Origin: Eucalyptus grandis
Lineage: Eukaryota; Streptophyta; Magnoliopsida; Myrtales; Myrtaceae
Assembly (NCBI RefSeq): GCF_016545825.1
Contig: NC_052620.1
Span: 7,502,001 to 7,566,000 of the forward strand
Direction: 5' to 3'
Length of the DNA stretch: 64,000 bases
The notes under the pieces were generated by a model. It saw nothing but the letters and a program-made list of their open reading frames with translations. It was not told the DNA's origin and made no database searches. The translations under genes were made by a program, and so were the position numbers. Shown here piece by piece: positions 1 through 11,819 of this stretch (its first letter is position 1; the number at the start of each line of letters is the position of its first letter).

Positions 1-150
1 CATCAAACCTCACCATATCATCAAAAATCATCTTCAATCATTCATATCATTTGTATAAATGTAAATCGCAATCTAAAGTACGAATCCTAGCCCGGTTGCC
101 TATTGCAACCTCACTTCATCAGATTCATGATTCAAGGAGGTGCGGCCAAA

Positions 151-204
<54 letters not shown>

Positions 205-1945
205 TGAATATGAAATTACGCATCCCCAAAAAAAAAAAAATGGAGGGAAAAATGGTCTTATACCTCCACCTAAGCTTAAATTTGGGCCCTTGGATTGATC
301 CAAGGGCTCACATTATACCTTCTTCATCAAGGTTTATTCCTATTGATCTAAAGATGATCACATGGATTAATGACATGTCTAGATAAATGGCTAGGATTAA
401 TCATCAATGAATGCTTGAGATTTAATGCTTAATCCCTAGGTATGTCTCTTAATTGGCTTAACCTTAATGATTAGGATTAGTGACATGGCACTTTGGGGCA
501 ATTTAGTAAATTCACTAGGGGCAATTTCATAATTTTTGTACAAGAGGGATATGGGAAAGTCAACCATAAGGCTGGCCAACTAAGGGTGGTCGTCAGCTGC
601 CAGAGAATCGTTGAAAAATAGTTGAACCAGCCAGTCAAATTGGTCCTAACCGATTCTAACCAGTTCGGTCGATTCTTGACTAAATTTTATGCAATTTAGC
701 CCTTAAGGGACCTAATTGTAAAGAATTTTTACTCATTTGAGAGATAACTAGGCTAATTTGGTAAGAAACGATCCAAATTCACTTAAATTAATCCAATAAA
801 AAATCTTTTAAAAATGTCTTAATCTATTTTAATTGGTTTGCTCACCTCAAGAATATTAAAAATCATGCTTAAATTTAATGGGTGCGCGAATGTGGAATTC
901 CTAGCCAATTTGCATAATTTGTGCAATTCTCGCTCTCAAAACTAAATATATCGAAATTAACTTAATTGATACAACATGATATCAATTGATTCAATTACCC
1001 ATGTTCATGACGGCTTAATCCATGTAAGTTGACGCAAGAATGATGGTATGAACTTTATGTCAAATTTAAATTGGGGGTCAATGATGAAATTGAACCTCAA
1101 TCTATCAAATTAAACCTTAGTCTTAAATAGGTCAACTTGAATTGCACCAATTGAAGTTCATTAGCTTGAATTTCCAAAGTTCAAGTAAGCTAAATCCATC
1201 AAATTGGAAATTAACTAAGTGAATTTACCAAAATTGACCCCAAACTTGGATTCAATTTGAGAAAATGAGTTGATTTTGGGTGATAGGTCTTAAAACATGA
1301 AGAATCAATCGGGACCCCCAATTAGGGTTGAATACAGCAATTTTTGCCTAGATATGCCAAATCACCGAAATGGTCGCACGAGTGATCTTGAAATGGCCTC
1401 TAAATCAAATGTTGTAAAAGAAACTAAGTCAAAATGTGAAGAGAGTAATTAATTTTATTTTTGGTCAATTCCAAACCTAAATCCAAAAAAATTCAAAAAT
1501 TGAGGTTCTTAATTGTTTTTTGCAAAATTTTAAATGCCAAAATCACATAAAAGCTAAAATGAGATTTTTTTTTCATTTTTCAATTTTTTTTTTTTGGTGA
1601 AAGTAGACTTATTACTAAAAGATTGATTTTATGATCAAAAATTTGAATTTTTTTTTTTTTAAAATATTATGGCCAAAATGATATTATGATCAATTGGAAA
1701 CTTTTTATGCAAAAAGCCAAATTTTAACCTAAGGTTGACAAAAAGTCAACTCAAAAGTCAATTTTTTGACTTTTTGGGTTTTCAATCATAATAGTTAGAA
1801 AATTATACACAAATGAAAGGTCAATGAAAAAAAATAAAAAAAAAATGACACTTTTTGCTTGAGAAACGAGTTTCATCGTAATTGAAAACACCAACCTCGA
1901 AGTTTTACCTCTTGTGACGTATCAACTAGAAGTCAGGTGTCAACA
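1..1945 (-). mobile_element. Inverted copy of the long Tat/Ogre-like non-coding element (copy C, truncated by window edge)
   Basis: Read on the minus strand this stretch follows the same order of motifs as the copy at 2460-8952. The 5' end (minus strand TGTTGACACCTGACTTCT) is at about 1945. The phrase around 1297-1335 is the reverse complement of 3105-3145. The segment around 540-720 matches 3700-3870, and the TATA-like and poly-pyrimidine part near 230-270 matches 4185-4215. Distances from the 5' end agree between copies (about 650, 1300 and 1690 bases). No open coding frame of note exists. It lies head-to-head with the 2460 copy, about 515 bases apart. Assignment to Tat/Ogre is from the look of the ends and the size, so the class is an inference; the shared repeat itself is directly visible. 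Confidence 0.6.
154..200. repeat. (GA)n microsatellite
   Basis: Uninterrupted GA dinucleotide run of about 23 units inside copy C. It corresponds on the other strand to the CT-rich leader that follows the TATA-like box in the other copies (about 4238-4275), here expanded. Confidence 0.95.
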
Positions 1946-2459
1946 ATCTTTAGGCATCTAAACTTGATTCAGGTTTGACAAGCTATTGAGTGATGTCAAC
2001 CATTTGCGTTGATGATGATGGCTCGTCATCTTCATTGTTTCCACAGGCAACCATTAAGCTATCATCAAACGTAACATTGATGAATTGTTCTACTTTATGC
2101 AAACCTTGTTAAAAACACGATATACCTTGCTAGTGCTAGAGTATTTAAAATATATACCTTTGCTTGCCATTAGCTCAAACTTATCAACATTGTCGTTTTC
2201 ATTCCTACAAACATAGCACTTGCAACTAAAGATGTGAATGTATGAGGTACTTCACTTTCTACCTTTGAAGGGTTCATATGGTGTTTTTTTTTTTTTTTTC
2301 CAATAATGATCATATATATACTCTATTGATGATATATAGCTTGTAGTCACGATTGCTTCAGCCCAAAAGCAGGCTGAAATGCCACTTTCACTAATCATTG
2401 TTCTTGCCATCTCTTGAAGTGATCTGTTCTTTCTTTCAACAATGTCATTTTATTATGAT
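1946..2459 (-). pseudogene. Copia integrase fragment, C-terminal half (split by element A)
   Basis: On the minus strand the frame from about 2450 reads NDIVERKNRSLQEMART, then a stretch containing FWAEAI and PYEPF. This is the conserved run at the end of the Copia integrase core and the linker after it. Copia integrase inserts the reverse-transcribed element into the chromosome. The frame is broken by small changes and a poly-T tract at 2286-2300. The fragment ends at the 5' ends of copy C on one side and copy A on the other. Its missing N-terminal half lies on the far side of copy A at 8953-9300, on the same strand. Confidence 0.7.
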
Positions 2460-5400
2460 TGTTGACACTTGATTTTTAGTCAACGTGTCGAAAAATGTCA
2501 AAAACATTGAGATTTGGGTTTCGATCGCGATAGAGTTCGTTTCTTGGCCAAAAAGTGTCATTTTCATTTCTTTCTATTGTATTGTCATTTTAAAGCAATT
2601 TCCAAGTCATTTTAAAAAAAAAACTGAAAAGTCAAACAGTTGACTTTCGGGTTAATTTTTTTAGTCAACCCTTTGACCAAAAGTCAACCCTTAGTCAAAA
2701 TTTGACTTTTTATCCAAAAAGATTTCATTTAATTTTAATTTTAATTTTATCAAATCAATCTCTTACAAACTCAAAAAATTTGACCAAAGTCAACATTTTA
2801 GAAAAAGTCAACCTTTAGTTGACTTTTGGTCAAGCATTTGACCAAAAAATAGAAAAAAATGTATAAATACGTTCATTTTAGTGTCAATTTGACTTTTGTG
2901 TCGAAATTTTTATAAAATTAGATTAAGAACTTTGTTTTCTGAATTTTTCAATTTTAGGTTCTAAATCCGCCAAAAATCAAATTACTTTCAACATAATTAT
3001 AATTGCGTATAGTTCTTTTTTTTACATTTGGTTTATGGACTACTTTAAATTTGCTCGTGCATTCAATTTCGCAATTTACCGAGTCAAAATATAAATTGCC
3101 ATTTTGAGTCCTAATTAGGGGGCCAAAATTGATTCTTCATGACTTGCAAACAAACAATTGTTTATCACTTATTTCTTTAAGATAAGTCCAAATCCGAAAT
3201 CAATTTTGAGAAACTCACATTAGAACTTATTAATTTGAAGAATTCTATCCTCCCGAGCATAAGAAAGTCAATCAATTAAGCTTCAATTGATAAAATTCGA
3301 ATTGACTCATTCAGGATTATGGTTTAATTTCATAAATCTAGGTCTAATATTAATATTAGGCCCATATTCATTTTTGACATAAGCTTGAGCGTTTCAATTT
3401 AAGGTCAGTTTGAATGCGATAAGTGATCTTACACATGGGTGGTTAATTAGATAAGGCAATTATGACATTAATTGAATTTTTTTAGTCAATTCGCAATTTT
3501 ACCCATTGAATTACAAATTTGACTGTTTTAGCCTTTTATGCTCGATTCAAAGTACCCATGGTTTTGATCCGTTGTCTTTCATGATTATCATTCAATTAAG
3601 TCAATAGAAGACCCCTAGATTGCATTCATGATGTTTAATTAGCTTAATTGAATCATGATAGGGCAATTTCATCTCGAATAGGATAAATTTCCTTTTCAAG
3701 TTGGTCCTTTAGGGACCAAATTGCATAACTTTTGAGCCCATAAGGATCGCAAGTGAGCGAAATGGTGAGAATCGGACCAACTCTTTCAAGAACCGGTCAA
3801 ATACTGGCCAAACCAAACCGAACCAACCCGACCAGTCTAATTAGCTGTTGGCGAACTAGCCGATTTGGTAGCTTGCCAGCTGATTCTAGACCTTTGGCTA
3901 TCGATTCCAAGATCCTCTTGATGTCAACTTCAATCCTACATTGTTGATTTCTCGAAATTTTACAGATTAGTCCTCGAATTTCATCAAATTACAATTTGAC
4001 ACCTAATCAGACATTTTGACGCAATTCTCAATTTTGGCTCGAGTTTTCGCAAATCAAACCGATTAGGCAAATTAATCGACACCTCGAGATCATTATCCAA
4101 CCTTTGAAATCAAATTTTAACTGTTAGATCAAAATTTCAACTGTCTGATCAAACCGATGGACAAAATTAGATGGTTTGGGGATAGTATATAAGCCCATTT
4201 TCCCTCCATTTTTTGGGGGGGCTCATTTTTTGCACCAAACTCTCTCTCTCTCTCAAATAGATTTCTCTCTCTCCTCTATATTTTCCCGCCTAAACCACCT
4301 TCTTCTCCTTCGTGCATTAGACCACCGCTAGTGGTTTAGCCCCCTCACCGATGACCCCCTGGCCGGCACCTACCACCAACGACCTCTCCACTCTCCCCTC
4401 TCCCTCATCGCAAGCTTTAATCCGCCCAAGGACCACTAGAGTTTCCTGTTCGGCGGCTCTTCCTAGTTGGACCAAAGATTGGCATGATCGCTAGTCTTGT
4501 TTCCAATCGGTCTATCCATTTGGACTAGCCACTATCCAACAGTTTACAACACCAATATGTTCACAGAAGAAACCTTGACCCTCTGGTGGTTGAGGCCTTG
4601 AAGATCAGCCATCGAATTGCTTTTGGTGGCTGTTTTCTCTCACTAGCATTAAAGTCGATTCGAATCAGGACCAGTTCTGCTCCCAACCAAATTTGACAAC
4701 CGCTACCACCTTTTGGAAGCCCAACCACCACCGATCACCCTTAGGAAGATCCTCTCCAATCGATCATTGAAATAGCTCTAATGACCTTGATCTTTTACTG
4801 GCACACCAAGGTCAATCCAATCGAACCGGTTTTGCTGTGATCCAAGTTAGCAATCCAATCAATCTGAAGCCGATTCAAGCAGTTCAGATCTAATCCTCAA
4901 CGATCTGTGGTGATTCGAAGGTGTTTTGGCGATTTGATTCGATCGATTGCAATCAAAATCAACCAAAACGTATAAATGGGAACAATATCGATCTTGAACC
5001 TCGTGAAGCGAGGCCAGATTAACCAGTCGAGGCTAAGATTCAATTTTAGGTTAATATACTAGGTTTAGATGTCAGATCGATCGATTTAGATGTTGATTTA
5101 CTGTGCTTGATTATTCTTGAATGATAGGGATGATTGAACTTGATTAAGGATTGAATCTGCATTTTCGTAGCTACTGGACTAAACTTATGTTTTGGCCAAA
5201 ATGAGATTTGAAATGACCTCATTTCAACTCAAATCCTCTTAGATTTTTAAAATACACATCACTAGCTTTGAATGAATAGGTCGCATGCCCTGATCGAGCA
5301 ACATTTGATCCTCGAAAAACACCTCCAAAGATGAGCAATTTTGCAATAGTTTAAGTTAGTTTTCAATTTTGTCCTAGTTCAGATATGTGATTTTTCTATT

Positions 5401-8400
5401 TTCATACAACTTTATGTGGTGATTTATGGACAACCTTGTCCATGAAAGTTATTCGTTATTGTGTGGAGAACGCCTTATAATTTTTTTGGGATTTTTGGAT
5501 GTGTTTAACTAAGTCAAAATCACCTAGATCTGAGCATAGTACAATCTGCCCTACACTGATTCGAATTGCATTTTGGTAAAATTGAGTCCATAAATGAGTT
5601 TTTTTTTTTTTTTTGTCTCAAATCATTCATGAAAGATGAAACACATTGTATATGTTCAATTGATGCATGATTTGCAAAGTTTTGATGTTGTCTGGTGTGT
5701 CAATTGCATGAGTTAATGTGAAAAAGTGTTGCAATAACATGTAGCTTGGATATGCATATCTATTGTTTCATTTTTGTCACTACTTGAGTGATCGCAATTA
5801 GGTTTCAAACTCGTAATGAAAAATGTTCATCATCACATGTTCTATATGTGAAATTTTTCATTAGATTTTTTCGTGTCTTTAGATGGCTGAAATCATGCCC
5901 ATTTTGTAATGCTAGGATTAGAATGAAACTTTACCATATATGCACCTTGACATGCCCACTTGAGTCTTCTAGAGACTGAATTTTACAATTATACCTCTTA
6001 ACTATTGAACCGCATGTTACAAGATTTGTGTACATGTTTAGGTCATTACATTTGAATGTCATCTCAAATGTTAACTTTGCGTCATAAAAGCACATATTGC
6101 ATTCAAAAACCCTCAAGCAATTCATTAGGAATCTAGAATCATCTCGGAATGTCATTGATTTGTATGACATCTTTGCATGCCGACTTAGGGTAGATGATTT
6201 ACCCAAGTTGTTTATCACATCCGATTCTAAGTCTTATGCGATTTTTCATGTCGTTTGTGCATTACTTGATTGACTTTGAGGTTCTTTAATGCATGCTTAT
6301 CTTCAAATTTTTAGTTAATGACGTGCACATTATTAGAAATCTCGGTCTCAGAGCATTAAATTGACCAAATTTGAACTCGAGCCCTTCTAGAGAGTAGTAA
6401 AGCACATTTTCTAACGCCACTAATTTTGTGTCAATCGCTCATTGTTAGGGCCACTTTCCATTTTTTTTTAAATCTAAACTAGAATTTGGACATGAGATCA
6501 AATTTGGACCCCTATTCTAACCCTTGTTTGGGAAAACCTTTGATATTTTTGTTTCATTTTTTCTACAAGGATTCCACCCTTGATCCCTGATAAAATTTGT
6601 TTGTCATCATGTTGGCTAGGTTGTATGTAAATTTGGTGATTTTTAGATATGTTTTGATAGGACAAATCCTTGTGATATTGGCTGAACGTCCTACTGTTTG
6701 TCAATTTTCTGATGTGTTATTGCTTGTTGTCTGATTTTTGTAAAATCATGTATAGCTCATTTAAGAAAACTTTCTTCATAATCTTTTTTTTATCATGTCA
6801 TGCATATTAGGAAATTTTTCCATTACTAAATTGTCAATGGGCATTACCTAACTTTGCTGATTAGTCATGTTGATCTGAGATTTCGTGACATGAACTTGGA
6901 TGTGATTGTTTAGGTAGACTACTTAGGTTAATTTGTGCATAAACCTAGGTCGTACCATATTCATGAAAGTAGCTTCAAATACCTTGATATTCATTGCTAA
7001 ATGAATTTCAACAAGCCTTCTTTCCAAATCATATCTCAAAATGCTTTCGTTCATGTGACGATTTCGAAATTAAATTTTTAGAAATTCTCTTTCAAAGATT
7101 GATTTGGCTTAAGGAAGTGTCGTGGTTTGAGCCATATTCAAAATGCCTACGATACTTATGAATGCACTTTTGCGAGTTCCAAGCTAATTTTGGCATTTGA
7201 ATATGCTCTATAATCTTGGCATTCTTTAATCCTAAATGTTTTCAAACTTTTCCAAACTTTGATTTGACAATCATAAAGGTCATGGTTTGGATTGTATTCA
7301 AAATGCATACGATGCTTGTGAATGCATTTTTGCGAGTTCCAAGCTAGCCTTGGCAATTGAGTGCCTTCCATTGTCGAGACATCACATTGTCTCAAAAGCT
7401 TTTATAATGATTTCAAACCTTTTTTTTTTAAATGTCACATGTATTCACCATGCATATAATCTTGTCATTTATTAGAAATAGTATGTATATGTGATTTGCG
7501 TGTGCCATTGGTAATGAGTGATCCGCCGACGATTCACTTTATTATTTGATTGCTTGAGAAATAAAGGCCAGAAGACTTGCATGCATGTTTAATTCCCGCA
7601 AATGCATGTGATTTCTAGATGAATGATAGGGTCAATGTATGATATTGAGGGAAAATCCTAGTATCACATAGGTTGCTTCATTAAGGGCTTATAAGTGTTA
7701 TTAGCTATGCAATAATACAATTGGTCGATAATGGCTATAAGTCACAAAATTTTTGGATTGGGTAGGTGTCCTAGAGAGACCTATGCATGAAAGACAAAGG
7801 TTGACCCCAAGGCCCAAACATAATTTTTGCATTGAAACTTCTTCAAGCAATTGATCTTGATGTGATGTTATGCTTTTGACTGTTTTGATGTGTATATTTG
7901 TCTCTTTACATTATATATACTTAGTTTTAGATTTCCTAAACTAGGTCTAGATTAAGATCCTGAAGATGGAGAGGAAACGAAGATGGTGGGGGTCGATGTC
8001 CATTCTGACATTTATTGTGTACTATTCATTCCCCAACATATGTCTCGGGTTTTTTTTTTTTTTTTGTATAAAGCCCGACGAGTTGCGGGTTCTTTCTTCT
8101 TCTTATCTTTTTCAATTGTATTTCTCTTTTATTTTCTAGGATTGCATGGTAGATTTATTGCTTTCCTTATTTATTTACTTACTGCTTCGTAGGTTTCAAT
8201 TCAATTGATTGCTTTCTTTTCATTTTCCTTAGTAATAGAATAGCACGAAAACAACCAACCATGCATGATTGTTTAGTTTAGGACTAATGATTCCGAAAAT
8301 GTAAGAAGATATGCGTGGACACCTTAGCTAAAGATGACATATTGTTAGGTACCAGAAGAGCACTGATAAAGATATTGGCATAACCCAAATCCCCGAACCT

Positions 8401-8952
8401 AAATATTTGGTTGCGTAGGAATCGAGGGAATACTCTCGACTCTCAATTAGATTTTCTAGCCGACCCCCAAAACGAGGTTAGTAGCAACTCCCGTTCTATT
8501 TTTTAGGTTGTTTTAAAACAACTATGCCATATAAATGAACCCGTCACGAGGGGTACGAGTTTCGATGAAACTCACCGTGGTTTAGCATACTTGTCGTGGA
8601 AAGCTCCTAATGGATGAAGTGATGCCATCCTTAGGCAAGCGAGTATTGGAGGGAATGCTACCACGGTAAAAGTACCCTTAAATCTAATATCTACACTCAA
8701 CTTCTTCTCTCGGGGTGTGTCATCTATGTGGGTATAAATCGCGACACTCTACTGTCACACGGGATACGAGCTTGAGAGAGCTCGTGACTCAAGAAGGGAA
8801 CTCACAAGAGGCTCAATCCAAAATGCGAGGTTATGACATCTTTTGGAACACGAGCCATAAGTGAACTCTCGTGATCAAGTACTCATAAACCCGACCTTTC
8901 CCATTCCTTCTCTCATGAGGGGGTTTGGCGATGAGATCAGGTTGTGACAACA
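2460..8952 (+). mobile_element. Long non-coding LTR-like element, copy A (probable giant solo LTR or coding-less element, Tat/Ogre-like)
   Basis: Begins TGTTGACACTTG and ends GTGACAACA, so the ends form the short TGTTG...CAACA inverted pair typical of LTRs. It is about 6.5 kb and has no reverse transcriptase, integrase or gag frame. Its boundaries are supported by the host: it interrupts a Copia integrase frame that resumes on either side. A TATA-like box and CT-rich leader lie about 1.73 kb in. The 8340-8750 stretch, ending with ATCGCGACA, also looks like the 3' part of a Tat-type LTR. An internal LTR boundary at about 8750 is an alternative. No clean target duplication was found (ATGAT on the left against ATGTA on the right), so age or later change has blurred it. 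Confidence 0.6.
4186..4193 (+). promoter_or_regulatory. TATA-like box of copy A
   Basis: TATATAAG followed within 30-80 bases by a conserved CCCTCCATTTTTT tract and a CT-rich leader. The same arrangement occurs in copy B (TATAAAAG at 18422-18429) and in inverted copy C. Conservation at the same distance from the element 5' end in three copies suggests the element's own promoter. Confidence 0.5.
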
Positions 8953-9300
8953 ATGTATAAGGAGTTGAGAAGTTATACTCAATACTATTTTCTTCACAAT
9001 AACCTGCAAAGGCTTGATTTGGGAATTCCCCACCATGATTAATGTGGATTGTTGAAATGTTGTATCCCTTCTCATTCTAGATTTTTCGTGCAAATTTCAC
9101 AAAGGATTTTTACACTTTATCTTCTTGAGCTAAAAACATTACTCCTATGAATTTGGAGTAGTCATCTATTGGGTTTTGTTTCAAAAAACATGAACATGCA
9201 CATAGATAAAATGAATCAAAAATGATTCACAGTAGAAGCAAAAAGACCCATGCACATGTCTCCAAAACATTGTTCGTTCATTTTAATAAGAAGACCGTAG
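8953..9300 (-). pseudogene. Copia integrase fragment, N-terminal half
   Basis: Minus-strand translation gives NEKGYNISTIHINHGGEF, then CEENSIEYNFSTPYT, the canonical Copia integrase core around the second catalytic Asp region (usual form: SDNGGEF ... HNFSAPRTPQQNG). The expected catalytic context SD(N/H)GG reads INHGG here. The frame stops at the 3' end of copy A. Continuing across it to 2459, the next residues NDIVERKN complete the conserved sentence. The fragment carries in-frame stops and is a dead remnant. Confidence 0.7.
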
Positions 9301-9339
9301 AAATGAAAGGGAGGGCTAATCACATTACCCTTGTACCAT

Positions 9340-9545
9340 GACTAAAGCAATTTGATTCTAACGTTCTTCAGATACAGACCACAAACTTCTGATCTCATAG
9401 TTTTGGTCCTGACGTTCTTCATATCTGGACCACAAACATATAATCTCCTTATATCATGGCTAAAGTATTCTAATTCTGATGTTCTTCAATTCCAATCCCA
9501 CAAATGTCGAACTCTAGTTCAAATATACCACCAATCTCGCATCGA
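9340..9545 (+). repeat. Imperfect ~60-bp direct repeat, about three units
   Basis: The phrase 'CTGACGTTCTTCATATCTGG ... ACCACAAAC' recurs with changes near 9359, 9408 and 9476. No coding frame is supported. It lies between the Copia fragment and the 37-bp array. Confidence 0.5.
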
Positions 9546-9714
9546 AGGGTAAAGAGAAAATTTGAAAGGGTTCACCACTTCAATTGTGCTAGCAATTGCT
9601 CTTGTATGTGACTAATTCAATTTATCTCTATCATTTCTCTTGATCATCTCATCATCCTATCTTAATCACTTCATGTTATTAGTCTTAGATCCCATTTATT
9701 TAAATTAATTCGTC

Positions 9715-10340
9715 TCATTAACTCTGAAACTGTTTCAAAGCATTAATTCAATTGTAAAGTTTGAACTCACTTGAGAGTCTAAATCTGGACACCGAAGCCA
9801 TTTTAAAGCATTGATTTGGGAATTATTTCTGTAACCGTTACAAAGTATTATTCCGGTATTCATTTTGTAACCGTTACAAAGTATTATTTCGGGTATTCAT
9901 TTTGTAACCGTTACAAGGATTTAATTCAACCATTATGCCTGAAGTCATTTCGGAACATTAATTTGGTCATTTTATTTTGAAATCATTTTTGGACATTAAC
10001 ATGGCCATTGCTTCTAAAATTGTTTCAAATTATTAAATTGGTTATTGATTCTAAAACCGTTTTATATCATTAAAGTACCCATTTATTTTGAAACCGTTTC
10101 AAATCATTAATATGGCATTTGATTATAAACCTGTTTAAGATCTTTAATTTGGCCGTTAAGTCTAAAACCATTTAAGTTCTTTAATTTAGCCATTAATTAT
10201 GAACTCGTTTCAAATCATTATTGTGGCCATACTTCTAAGCTCATTTCATATATGTAATATGGCTGTTAAATGTCAAACTATTTTCGATTTTTTATTATGC
10301 CATTGGTTCTAAGGCTGTTTCAGAATTTCGATTTTTAGCC
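9715..10340 (+). repeat. Degenerate ~37-bp tandem array
   Basis: Around 16 diverged units, each of the form AAACCGTTTCAAATCATTAA, then TATGGCCATTGATTCT. The period is close to 37 bases between 9990 and 10320. The first part contains a purer sub-run, with GTAACCGTTACAAAGTATTA repeated three times near 9831-9920. No coding frame runs through it. Confidence 0.6.
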
Positions 10341-10615
10341 CAACTCAAACGCATTTGCAATATTAACTCTTTTGTTCAGGTGTCATTCTGAATTGGTAAT
10401 TATTTATGGTATCCTTAGGTTCATCACTGAGTTGGCAGTAATATTTACAATAACACGTTAGCACAATCAAGAGAATTGATTATTCTAATCAATCTCTAGT
10501 TCCTACAAATAATGAGTGACATCCGCCAATATGTCATGGCTACCCAAACTGTTTGAATATTTCAAAAACATAATAAACCTGTCAGCTTTGGTAATCATAT
10601 AATTCAATTCTTTTG
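10341..10615. other. Unassigned spacer before copy B
   Basis: No gene, clear repeat or element end seen. A short minus-strand frame at 10503-10615 continues into copy B and resembles no family I recognise. Confidence 0.4.
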
Positions 10616-11614
10616 TCTTGCTATCGACACATGATTTTTGGTCAACACGCCATAAAAAGGCAAAAACTGATATTAGGGCTTTTAATCGCGACAAAGCCTG
10701 TTTCTCCACAAAATATGTTGTTTTTCATTTCTTTCTTTTCCATTGTCATTTTTAATCAATTTTCTATCTATTTTCAACAAAAACTCAAAAATTCAAACAA
10801 TTGACTTTTTTGTTAATTTTTTTGTCAATCCTTTGACCAAAAGTCAACCTCGGGTCAAAAATTAGCTTTTCGCCCAAAATATGTCAAATGTCCTTAATTT
10901 CACTTTTGTCAAGTCAATTTTCAAAAAATTCAAAGTTTTGAAATAAAAATCAACCTTTAGATAAAAGTCAACTAAAGGGTTGACTTTTGATCAAACCTTT
11001 GACCAAAAAAAATTGGAAAAATAAAAATTCTCAAAACACTTTTTTTTTTTCTAGTGTCAATTTAACGTGTGTGTCGAAAATTTTACAAAATTTGATTAAA
11101 AACCTTGTTTTCTAAATTTTTCGGTTTTAGGTTCTAAATTGACTAAAAATAAAATTACTTTTATTTTAGTCATAATTAAGTGTAATTCCTCTTATGACAT
11201 TTGATCTAGAGACTATTTGCAATCCACTCATTCATTCAATTTTAGGAATTGCCATGTTGAAAGGCAATTTGCCATTTTAAACCATAATTAGGGTGTCAAA
11301 ATCGATTCTTCACAAGTCGCGAACGATTTCTAACTTTTTCTTAAGATAAGTCCAAATGCAAAGTCCGTTCTGAGAAATTCACATGAGAACTTCCGAATTT
11401 AAGGAATTTTTCTCATTTGAAAGAAAATCTAGCCGTTGGGCTTTAATTGAAGAAATTTAGATTGACTCATTCAAGATTATGGTTCAATTTTATGAATCAA
11501 AGCCCAATTTTTACATTAGACGTTGATTCATTTTTTGCCTAAGTCTCGTCACTTCAATTCAAAGTCAATTTGAATGCAATAGGTCATTGCAATATTAATT
11601 GATTTCAATTTTAG
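10616..11614 (+). mobile_element. Copy B of the Tat/Ogre-like element, 5' part (interrupted by the LINE)
   Basis: Starts at about 10616 with a diverged form of the copy A start (ATCGACACATGATTTTTGGT). It follows copy A collinearly: the GTCAACCTTTGACCAAAA runs, the block ending in CCATAATTAGGGTGTCAAAA, and the segment AATTCAAAGTCAATTTGAAT. It stops at the LINE target site and resumes at 17800. Confidence 0.65.
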
Positions 11615-11819
11615 TTTTTTTTTTTTTGGTCGAAAAACGGGTTTGCATTCATTCATGATACTAAACGATCCTTACAAGTCGACGATGGATAAAGTTCTGA
11701 ACATAGAATTTCCATAAGGTAAAAAGGAGGATAATTCACCCAATTTGGAGGTAGATTGTTGGACCGGTGGGAGTTTGCAAGCCAATCGGCGGCTCGGTTT
11801 GCTTCACGAAGGCATTTCT

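Noticed and set aside
51..386. A 111-codon frame through the GA repeat
   Set aside because: Its length comes from the dinucleotide run (RERERE...); it lies inside an inverted LTR-like copy and resembles no protein.
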